DNA from: Pyrinomonadaceae bacterium
GTDB lineage: Bacteria; Acidobacteriota; Blastocatellia; Pyrinomonadales; Pyrinomonadaceae
NCBI GenBank assembly: GCA_025937955.1
Contig: JAICQI010000260.1
Location: 1 to 7,738, forward strand
Reading direction: 5' to 3'
DNA: 7,738 nt
The translations under genes and the position numbers were made by a program. How positions within the stretch are numbered: the stretch's first letter is position 1; each line of letters starts with the position of its first letter. The notes under the pieces were generated by a model. It was not told the DNA's origin. It worked only from the letters and a program-made list of their open reading frames with translations, and made no database searches. Positions 1-5,531 of this stretch are shown piece after piece.

Positions 1-125
1 CTCCTTCCCCCCACCAACCCCAACTTCTCTTTTATTGGTGCAAAAATTTCTTTTTGTGGGGCGGCCACCCGGGGCCCCCCCCACTTACCTGTTTTCGAGC
101 CTGGGGCGCACACCGTGCCCCGCCC
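1..125. other. Gene-free, C/G-homopolymer-rich stretch downstream of thrC
   Basis: No gene is supported here. The stretch has runs of C and G (for example around 5-12, 57-61 and 71-82) and a small AT-rich inverted pair, CAAAAA at 41-46 with TTTTTG at 51-56. This base texture is unlike the rest of the window. The 103-121 segment can form a short GC hairpin (GGGGCGCAC/GTGCCCC). Part of it (from about 114) runs into a fragment of the repeat family also seen at 4568-4641. It lies after the thrC stop codon and could include its transcription terminator, but no stem followed by a clear T tract on the minus strand is visible. It could also be a degenerate repeat or low-quality contig-edge sequence. 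Confidence 0.4.
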
Positions 126-140
126 CTACAATAACGCCCG
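123..140. repeat. Fragment of the 4568-4641 repeat family, overlapping the thrC 3' end
   Basis: The 18 bases CCCCTACAATAACGCCCG are an exact reverse-complement match to 4603-4620, the loop and inner right arm of the palindromic repeat upstream of the receptor gene. Similarity continues more loosely outward (GTGCC at 115-119). On the minus strand this fragment encodes the last four residues of threonine synthase and its TAG stop (126-128). The exact match is seen directly; that it is a decayed copy of the same element is inference. Confidence 0.65.
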
Positions 141-1421
141 GATCATCTTAAGGGATGCAGGGACGCGGATCGGCGAGTTGCCGAAGTTGCTCGCGAGACG
201 CTCGCCGTCGGGCGCGATTAACGAGTCGCTGTGATACTTCATTACGTAATCAGTATCTTTGAGCAAATGTCCCGTTAAGACTGCCACGACTGTTTCATCC
301 TCTTGGATTGCTCGTTCGGAGATGAGCTTGCGAATTCCCGCTACAGTCGTGGCGGACGCTGGTTCGCAACCAATCCCGTCGCGACCAATTACAGCCTTTG
401 CATCTGCAATCTCCTGCTCCGTCACAGTGATGACGCTACCCCCGGTCTCACTCACTGCACGCCACGCTTTCGGCCATGAAACCGGCGCGCCGATCTTAAT
501 CGCCGACGCCAGTGTCTGCGGATGTTCCTCGTTTACAAAAGCATCATGTTCGCGATAGAAGCGCGCAAATGGCGCCGCGCCCGCCGCCTGCACCACCGTT
601 ATCTTCGGTAACCGATCGATCAACCCACTCCTTAACAATTCGCGAAACCCTTTTCCAAACGCGGAACTATTCCCAAGATTCCCACCGGGCAACACGAGAT
701 GATCCGGAACACGCCATTCAAGCTGCTCCGCAAGCTCAAACGCGACCGTCTTCTGACCTTCAATACGAAACGGATTGATCGAGTTGACGAGGTACACCGC
801 ACCATCTTCGGAAAGCTCGCGAATCACGTTCATGCACGAGTCGAAGTTGCCCTCAACCTCCAGCACTTTCGCGCCGTAGTCCAATGCCTGGGCCAATTTC
901 GCATGACTCACCTGACCACCGGGAACGATGATGGCGCAACGCAGCTCGGCACGCGCCGCATACGCCGCCAAACTCGCTGCTGTGTTTCCAGTGCTCGCGC
1001 AAACGACGAGCTGCGCGCCGAGTTTCCGCGCCTGCGTCACCGCCACAGTCATGCCGGTATCCTTGAAAGATCCGGTCGGATTGCAACCCTGGTGCTTGAG
1101 TTTTAAATGTGACAGGCGACAGTAATCAGCGGATCTCGGTGCTTCGTAGAGCGGCGTGTTTCCTTCACCAAGCGACACGACTTCCACGTCTTCCGCAAAC
1201 GGCAGGAACTCGCGAAAACGCCAAACGCCACTGCGATCGCGAACATCGAGCGACGACTTCCGCTCTCGCCAAAGCTTACGCAGGGAATCAGCATCGACAA
1301 CCGTATCTCCCCAGACAACGTCGAGCAATCCCCCGCAACGCGAACACACGTAAAGGCGCTCGTCAATTTTGTATTCGGTCTGACAATCAGGCTCGATGCA
1401 ACGCTGGATAAATGAATTCAT
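126..1421 (-). CDS. thrC: Threonine synthase (PLP-dependent, N-terminal zinc-ribbon type)
   Basis: Catalyses the last step of threonine synthesis in the cytoplasm, converting O-phospho-L-homoserine and water to L-threonine and phosphate with pyridoxal phosphate (PLP). The 431-residue length fits the family. The N-terminus shows a rubredoxin/zinc-ribbon-like cysteine set (C8, C13, C26, C29), seen in many threonine synthases of this class. The PLP-binding lysine is K120 in NPTGSFKDTG. A Ser/Thr/Asn loop, ASTGNTAAS, lies at 142-150, and the glycine loop PGGNLGN at 245-251 would hold the cofactor phosphate. EGNTP (86-90) is the typical early motif. The ATG at 1419-1421 is the only start that keeps the zinc ribbon, but no Shine-Dalgarno sequence precedes it: the upstream bases are the edge of a palindromic repeat followed by an A-rich run. 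The last codons (RALL) and the TAG stop lie in a fragment of another repeat. No other thr or hom gene is visible nearby, so the gene appears to stand alone. Confidence 0.94.
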   Translation of the reverse strand: MNSFIQRCIEPDCQTEYKIDERLYVCSRCGGLLDVVWGDTVVDADSLRKLWRERKSSLDVRDRSGVWRFREFLPFAEDVEVVSLGEGNTPLYEAPRSADYCRLSHLKLKHQGCNPTGSFKDTGMTVAVTQARKLGAQLVVCASTGNTAASLAAYAARAELRCAIIVPGGQVSHAKLAQALDYGAKVLEVEGNFDSCMNVIRELSEDGAVYLVNSINPFRIEGQKTVAFELAEQLEWRVPDHLVLPGGNLGNSSAFGKGFRELLRSGLIDRLPKITVVQAAGAAPFARFYREHDAFVNEEHPQTLASAIKIGAPVSWPKAWRAVSETGGSVITVTEQEIADAKAVIGRDGIGCEPASATTVAGIRKLISERAIQEDETVVAVLTGHLLKDTDYVMKYHSDSLIAPDGERLASNFGNSPIRVPASLKMIRALL

Positions 1422-1423
1422 TT

Positions 1424-1495
1424 TTTAGCCGCAGATTTTCGCGGATGAACACAGATTAATCAATCTGCGTTCATCCGCGAAAAGCTGCGGCTAAA
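1424..1495. repeat. Palindromic repeat (family A) filling the receptor-thrC gap
   Basis: Two 34-base arms, 1424-1457 and 1462-1495, are reverse complements at 32 of 34 positions and are separated by four bases. The core contains AGCCGCAG, TTTCGCGGATGAAC and CAGATT. A diverged single arm is found at 6893-6923 (24 of 31 positions), so this is a dispersed element rather than a one-off palindrome. It occupies 72 of the 78 bases between the receptor stop and the thrC start. No T tract follows the stem on the minus strand, so a simple intrinsic terminator is not supported. A transcript from either strand would fold into a long hairpin. Confidence 0.85.
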
Positions 1496-1499
1496 TTTC

Positions 1500-4400
1500 T
1501 TAGAAGCTGAAGCGGATCTGCGCGTCGATCCGGCGATTGTAGGCAGGGTTGCCGACACCAAACCCTCCGAACCCTGATGTCGCGGTTGATTGTCCAAAGA
1601 ACAGCGAACCGAGATTGCCCACCGGCGGAGCGAAATTCGTGTGGTTGAGCAGGTTTTGGAAGTTCAGTGAGAAGGTCAGGTTGTAGCGGCCATTTCCACC
1701 ACCGCCGCCACCGAAGCCGCCGGGACCGCCTGGTCCACGAAAACCACCACGCCCTCCGTCGTGCGGACCTCTGCCGCCAGCCATGCCACCCATCATCGTG
1801 TTGCGTTGAGCGTCCCGCTGACCACCCTGCTGGTTCTGTTGATTGGCTCTTGCACCGCCACCTTCGGACCCGAAGCTCCACGTCTTACTGACGCGCAGGT
1901 TGACAGTTACCGAACCGGGTCCCTCCGCAAAGTTGCGCGGAATCATGACCTCGTTCGGCCCTAAGGCCAATTGAAAATTACCGTACGGCGTACACTTGAA
2001 CAGGGTCGTGTTCGAACAGTCTGCTCCGGCAGGCGCCAAAGCCGGACGTTCGTTATTAACCGTGTCGTTATTGAGGTCGCGCCCGAGGATGATATTAAAC
2101 GGGCGTCCCGACTGCACGATGATGAACGGATTCAAGTTGATGTCCCACGGCGCGCGGAACGTGCCAGTCATCACAAAACGATGACGAATATCGCCAGACG
2201 CGCGTCCATATTCAGTGGCGAAGTCATAAGGATTGGCGGGAAAACTTCCGGTGCCTTCAGTGTCGCTGTTTGCTTTCGACAAAACGTAGTAAGCGTTGAG
2301 CGACGAATTACGCATCAGCCGGCTGCCGACGTTAATGATGAACTGGTTCTGGTTGTAACGACCGCTCGACTCATACTCGAAGATGTTGCAACGCGTCGCT
2401 GGATTGATGTCCGGTGGAATGAAGTCGGCACAGTTTACCGGCCTCACGCCACTGTCGATCACGCCCGGAATAAAAGTGCCCGGCAAAGGCGCATTCAATT
2501 GCCGCGTACGCAACACGTGCAACGTGCGCAAGTTGATGTAGCTTGCAGCGACAGTGATATTGCGAGGCAACTGGCGCTCGACGCTGAATACTCCCTGCAG
2601 CGTGTACGGCGCTTGCAGTCCGTCAGCCAATCTGTAAACCGTTCCCGGAACTGAAAACTGGAGCAACTGCTCCGGCGTCGGAACCACGGGGTAGAAGTCA
2701 GGATTCTGTACGGTGAACTGTTGTTGATTGACTCCGTTCAAGCGCTCCGCGGTCATTGTCAGGCTCTCGCTGACGCGCTCGTAAAAGACTCCATAACCGC
2801 CACGCAGGACCGTCTTCGACTGTTGCCCTCCCGGAGACCACGCAAAACCGACCCGCGGCGCAAAGTTGAAATTGCTGTCGATGTTCTTCTGGTTCTCGTA
2901 ACGCAGGCCAAGGCTCAGCGTAAAGTTCGGACGCACTTTCCAGTCGTCCTGCATGTAGCCGCCAAAATCCCACTGGCTCACCTTGGTTTCCGGATTTCCG
3001 GAAGACAAACGAAACTGAGTTGCACCGCCACCGAGAGCACGTATCTGAGCGCCGGTAAATCCCTGGTCCAGAAGCACTTCCGTGCGGCGATAACGTTCGA
3101 TACTGGCAAGACTCACTATGGGGCCCAGGGGCTCGTTATTTGGACCAATCGCCGACGGTCCAAAATTGCCGCCGAAGAAGCTGAAAGAACCGCCGAAATT
3201 CTGCGGCGAGAAATTTGTGATATCTACCGAACGAACACGTGCACCAACTTTCAGCGAGTGGGCGTTTATAGCAAACGAGGTGTTGTTGGTGAGCTCCCAA
3301 TTGTTCGTATCAGTATGCGACTGGCCAATCTGAGATCCGCCACCAGTGAATGCATCCTGCACGTCGATGGTCGGAATGGAATTGTCCGCGTTCTGTGCGT
3401 TCTTTGTATGTTCAAACTGAAAGCGCGTTTCGTTAACAATCGTCTTGTTGATGATTGCTGTTTCGGTGAACTGAATACCGTGTTCGCTTTGCTCGGTGTC
3501 GTACGCGCGTGAAGGCAGTTGAAACCCGCCGACGCCGGTTATACGAGTGATCTTCGAGTAGTTGTAACGCGCGACCAACGTATGGTTCGCGTTGATCTGG
3601 TAATCGATTCTGGGGCTGAAAGACGTGCGGCGGCTGGGAATCGCAAACGCCTCACTAAACCCGACGATATTGTTATTCGCATCCAGCACCTGCGCCACAA
3701 TCAGGGCTGCGTCGTCAGTATCGCGTTTGTCGAAATCGACAAAGAACGAGGCCTTTCCTTTCGAGAGTGGACCACCGAAGTTTCCGCCATACTGGCGCGT
3801 CTGCAGCGGCGGACGTGTCTGCGATTCCGAGAATGGATTACGTGCGTTGAGAGATTCGTCGTTGAAGTTGAACGAAGCCTGACCGCGAAAGCGATCGGTG
3901 CCGGGACGAGTCAGGATTTCAATGCGACCCATGCCGAGGCGATCGTATTCAGCGGAAAAGGGGTTTTGATTGATACGGACTTCGCGGATCGATGCGCGCG
4001 GCGGCAGGCGACCGCCAGTGAAACCATCGACGAAGATCTGCCCGCCATTTGGACCGGCTGAAGGACCTGCTAACGCTTGCAACGCCGCCGCGAGATCGTC
4101 CGGGTCGTCCGGGAGTGCCTCGATATCGTCGCCCTTCAACACAACGGCGCCGGCGTTGTTCTCGGGTTCAGTGCTCAATTCGCGATTGTCAGTAGCGATC
4201 GTTACGTTCTGTTCTTCAATCGCGACTTTCAGAGTGATGTCAAACTGCTGTGCTTTGCCGCTGACCACTTCGACATCCGGAGTTTCAGACATTGCGAAGC
4301 CTGCGTTAATTGCGCGCACGGTGTACTTGCCGGGAGCGAGCCCGTTGATCGTGTAAGTGCCAGCCTCGTTCGTGACCACTGACTTTTCCGCGCCTTTGCC

Positions 4401-4544
4401 GTCGGTCGCCGTCACGCTCGCGCCAACTATCGCGCCGCCCAACTCGTCCAGCACCTGTCCCCGCAACGAACCCGCACGTTGCTGTGCAACGACGAGCGCC
4501 GGAATGCTCACGCACAGGGCGATAATCAACACGATTCTTTTCAT
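1500..4544 (-). CDS. Oar-like TonB-dependent outer-membrane receptor with carboxypeptidase-regulatory-like domain
   Basis: A predicted outer-membrane beta-barrel transporter of 1014 residues; the substrate cannot be told from sequence. Residues 1-20 form a signal peptide (MKR, hydrophobic core, cleavage near VVA/QQ). About 24-108 is a carboxypeptidase-regulatory-like Ig-type domain (GQVLDELGGAIVGASV, then TNEAGTYTINGLAPGKYTV). About 115-220 is a plug-like region with IFVDGF, EVRINQNPFSAEYDR and GRIEILTRPGTD. The rest is barrel, with repeated aromatic strands and a C-terminus ending in phenylalanine (IRFSF), as barrel-assembly signals do. Two cysteine pairs, C705/C719 and C843/C851, may staple surface loops. 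Residues 893-952 form a Gly/Gln/Arg-rich low-complexity insert just before the final strands. The start at 4544 is chosen because AAGGAG (4551-4556) lies six bases upstream and a signal peptide follows at once. The open frame runs on to 4736, but that part crosses a repeat. This architecture is typical of the Oar-like receptors abundant in Acidobacteriota. The gene is transcribed divergently from the two-component pair. Confidence 0.92.
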   Translation of the reverse strand: MKRIVLIIALCVSIPALVVAQQRAGSLRGQVLDELGGAIVGASVTATDGKGAEKSVVTNEAGTYTINGLAPGKYTVRAINAGFAMSETPDVEVVSGKAQQFDITLKVAIEEQNVTIATDNRELSTEPENNAGAVVLKGDDIEALPDDPDDLAAALQALAGPSAGPNGGQIFVDGFTGGRLPPRASIREVRINQNPFSAEYDRLGMGRIEILTRPGTDRFRGQASFNFNDESLNARNPFSESQTRPPLQTRQYGGNFGGPLSKGKASFFVDFDKRDTDDAALIVAQVLDANNNIVGFSEAFAIPSRRTSFSPRIDYQINANHTLVARYNYSKITRITGVGGFQLPSRAYDTEQSEHGIQFTETAIINKTIVNETRFQFEHTKNAQNADNSIPTIDVQDAFTGGGSQIGQSHTDTNNWELTNNTSFAINAHSLKVGARVRSVDITNFSPQNFGGSFSFFGGNFGPSAIGPNNEPLGPIVSLASIERYRRTEVLLDQGFTGAQIRALGGGATQFRLSSGNPETKVSQWDFGGYMQDDWKVRPNFTLSLGLRYENQKNIDSNFNFAPRVGFAWSPGGQQSKTVLRGGYGVFYERVSESLTMTAERLNGVNQQQFTVQNPDFYPVVPTPEQLLQFSVPGTVYRLADGLQAPYTLQGVFSVERQLPRNITVAASYINLRTLHVLRTRQLNAPLPGTFIPGVIDSGVRPVNCADFIPPDINPATRCNIFEYESSGRYNQNQFIINVGSRLMRNSSLNAYYVLSKANSDTEGTGSFPANPYDFATEYGRASGDIRHRFVMTGTFRAPWDINLNPFIIVQSGRPFNIILGRDLNNDTVNNERPALAPAGADCSNTTLFKCTPYGNFQLALGPNEVMIPRNFAEGPGSVTVNLRVSKTWSFGSEGGGARANQQNQQGGQRDAQRNTMMGGMAGGRGPHDGGRGGFRGPGGPGGFGGGGGGNGRYNLTFSLNFQNLLNHTNFAPPVGNLGSLFFGQSTATSGFGGFGVGNPAYNRRIDAQIRFSF
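1689..1868 (-). other. Gly-rich low-complexity insert within the receptor
   Basis: These codons encode receptor residues about 893-952. The segment begins with SEGGGARANQQNQQGGQ, continues through a Met/Gly part (MMGGMAGGRG), and ends in Gly/Pro/Arg repeats and a six-glycine run. It sits between the barrel strand VNLRVSKTWSF and the strand RYNLTFSLNFQNLLNHTNF, so it is probably a flexible loop. The reading frame is intact across it. Confidence 0.75.
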
Positions 4545-4550
4545 CCGAAG

Positions 4551-4556
4551 CTCCTT
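4551..4556 (-). promoter_or_regulatory. Ribosome binding site that fixes the receptor start
   Basis: On the minus strand AAGGAG is followed by six bases (CTTCGG) and then ATG at 4544-4542. This is the only strong Shine-Dalgarno sequence near the 5' end of the frame. It places the start 64 codons inside the longest open frame, directly before the signal peptide. Confidence 0.85.
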
Positions 4557-4567
4557 AATCCAGGCGA

Positions 4568-4641
4568 CGGGTGGCCACGGAGTGCCACTCCTACAAAAGA
4601 CTCGGGCGTTATTGTAGGGGGTGGCACTCCGTGGCCACCCG
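4568..4641. repeat. Palindromic repeat (family B) in the receptor 5' leader
   Basis: The left arm at 4568-4596 and right arm at 4612-4641 are inverted copies. Their outer 21 bases (starting CGGGTGGCCACGGAGTG) are perfectly complementary; the inner part has one mismatch and one single-base indel, and about 15 bases form the loop. The loop and inner right arm (4603-4620) recur exactly, in inverse orientation, at 123-140. The element lies 24 bases upstream of the receptor start, between the likely promoter region and the ribosome binding site, so the receptor mRNA would carry a stable hairpin in its leader. It is open in several frames and creates spurious short ORFs. Confidence 0.85.
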
Positions 4642-4675
4642 CTTGGCGCGGGCACGGATTGTATCCAAATCAGTC

Positions 4676-4744
4676 GTAAAGAGTCTGTCAACGGATTGTA
4701 AAGTTTTGTCAGTTCTGTAAAGTTTGTGATTGACACTTCTTTAC
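4676..4744. promoter_or_regulatory. GTAAA direct-repeat array, likely operator for the adjacent response regulator
   Basis: Three imperfect direct repeats are visible: GTAAAGAGTCTGTCA at 4676, GTAAAGTTTTGTCA at 4698 and GTAAAGTTTGTGA at 4717, spaced 22 and 19 bases start to start. An inverted TTTAC follows at 4740-4744. The spacing of about two helical turns would put the sites on one DNA face. GTAAA is the half-site of the known E. coli CpxR box (GTAAA, short spacer, GTAAA), and the downstream regulator is CpxR-like, though the spacing here is longer than the classical box. A TTGACA hexamer at 4730-4735 overlaps the array and could be a -35 for the regulator operon; no good -10 is seen at the right distance. 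Binding and regulation are inference. Confidence 0.5.
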
Positions 4745-4787
4745 GGACGAAAATAGGCGGTTAATGTAGGATTCTGGCGACTTGCCT

Positions 4788-4792
4788 TGAGG
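4788..4792 (+). promoter_or_regulatory. Ribosome binding site for the response regulator
   Basis: TGAGG lies seven bases before the ATG at 4800-4802. The in-frame alternative ATG at 4827 (giving MERVLVIDDD, the conventional receiver start) has no Shine-Dalgarno sequence in front of it. The upstream start is therefore preferred, giving a nine-residue N-terminal extension. Confidence 0.6.
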
Positions 4793-4799
4793 TCGCCTT

Positions 4800-5531
4800 A
4801 TGTCTTTCAATCTGGCCGAGCAACCAATGGAACGCGTTCTGGTAATTGACGACGACGTCGGCCTTTGCGAGCTGGTCGGAGAGTACCTGCAGCCCGAGGG
4901 CTACAGCGTCGAAGCAATCCACAACGGCGAACGCGGCATCGATCGCGCCCTTTCGAACGAACACGACCTGGTAGTGCTCGACGTGATGTTGCCGGGCACA
5001 AACGGTTTCGACGTGCTGCGACGCATCCGGGCACGTTCCCGCATTCCTGTTTTAATGTTGACGGCCCGCGGCGACGATGTCGATCGTATCGTTGGTCTCG
5101 AAATCGGCGCCGACGATTACCTTCCAAAACCATTTAATCCACGCGAGCTGGTGGCCCGTATTCGTGCCGTATTGCGGCGAGCCCAGCCCGTTGAGTCAAC
5201 TACTTCAGCACGCGAAACGATTCGCGTCGGCGACATCGAAATGGACAGCAACACGCGCAATGTCCGCCGCTCGGAGGAAGTAGTTGAGCTCACCGGTGTC
5301 GAATACGACCTGCTCGAGATCCTGCTGCGCAGTGCGGGACAAATCGTCAAGCGTGAGGATCTGGTGAAGGAAGTTTTGGGGCGCGAGCTCTCGCCGTTTG
5401 ACCGCAGTATCGACATGCACGTCAGCAACCTGCGCAAGAAGTTGGGCCACCAACTGAACGGTCTGGAGAGAATCAAGACCATTCGCGGCGTCGGTTACAT
5501 CTACGGCGCGACATCTGAGAAATCCGAATGA
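4800..5531 (+). CDS. CpxR-like OmpR/PhoB-family response regulator
   Basis: A cytoplasmic DNA-binding response regulator of 243 residues. The receiver domain (about 11-127) has the acidic cluster D17-D19, the phosphorylation site D61 in VVLDVMLPG, T88 in MLTARG and K110 followed by proline (LPKPF). The C-terminal winged helix (about 140-236) contains LTGVEYDLLEILL, REDLVKEVLGRELSPFDRS and IDMHVSNLRKKLG, closely resembling CpxR. The hairpin wing is TIRGVGYIYG. Phosphorylation by the kinase encoded immediately downstream should drive dimerisation and DNA binding. The ATG at 4800 is chosen over 4827 because of a TGAGG ribosome binding site. The stop codon overlaps the kinase start (ATGA, 5528-5531), which indicates an operon and translational coupling. 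The GTAAA array just upstream suggests autoregulation and possible control of the divergent receptor gene. The family call is certain; the CpxR resemblance is strong, but orthology is not proven, so no symbol is given. Confidence 0.94.
   Translation: MSFNLAEQPMERVLVIDDDVGLCELVGEYLQPEGYSVEAIHNGERGIDRALSNEHDLVVLDVMLPGTNGFDVLRRIRARSRIPVLMLTARGDDVDRIVGLEIGADDYLPKPFNPRELVARIRAVLRRAQPVESTTSARETIRVGDIEMDSNTRNVRRSEEVVELTGVEYDLLEILLRSAGQIVKREDLVKEVLGRELSPFDRSIDMHVSNLRKKLGHQLNGLERIKTIRGVGYIYGATSEKSE

Noticed and set aside
1424..1495. Intrinsic terminator between the receptor and thrC
   Set aside because: On the minus strand the stem is followed by A residues, not a T tract, and both arms belong to a dispersed repeat.
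1971..4061. Long plus-strand open frames (about 180-263 codons) antisense to the receptor
   Set aside because: No domain is recognisable, the composition is Arg-rich shadow-like, and the minus-strand receptor is a clear, continuous gene.
4357..4679. Short plus-strand open frames upstream of the regulator
   Set aside because: They run through the repeat and antisense to the receptor, with no ribosome binding site or recognisable domain; their frames stay open because of the repeat composition.
4658..4691. Sigma70-type promoter on the minus strand for the receptor (TTGACA at 4691-4686, TACAAT at 4663-4658)
   Set aside because: Both hexamers are good but the spacer is 22 bases, too long for a standard promoter. 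It remains possible only as a regulated or non-standard promoter.
4545..4736. N-terminal extension of the receptor by 64 residues to an upstream ATG
   Set aside because: The extension crosses the family B repeat and the GTAAA array and would bury the signal peptide. A strong ribosome binding site and a classic signal peptide put the start at 4544.
4568..4744. CRISPR array
   Set aside because: The repeats are an inverted pair and short operator-like motifs; there are no regular direct repeats with spacers and no cas genes.
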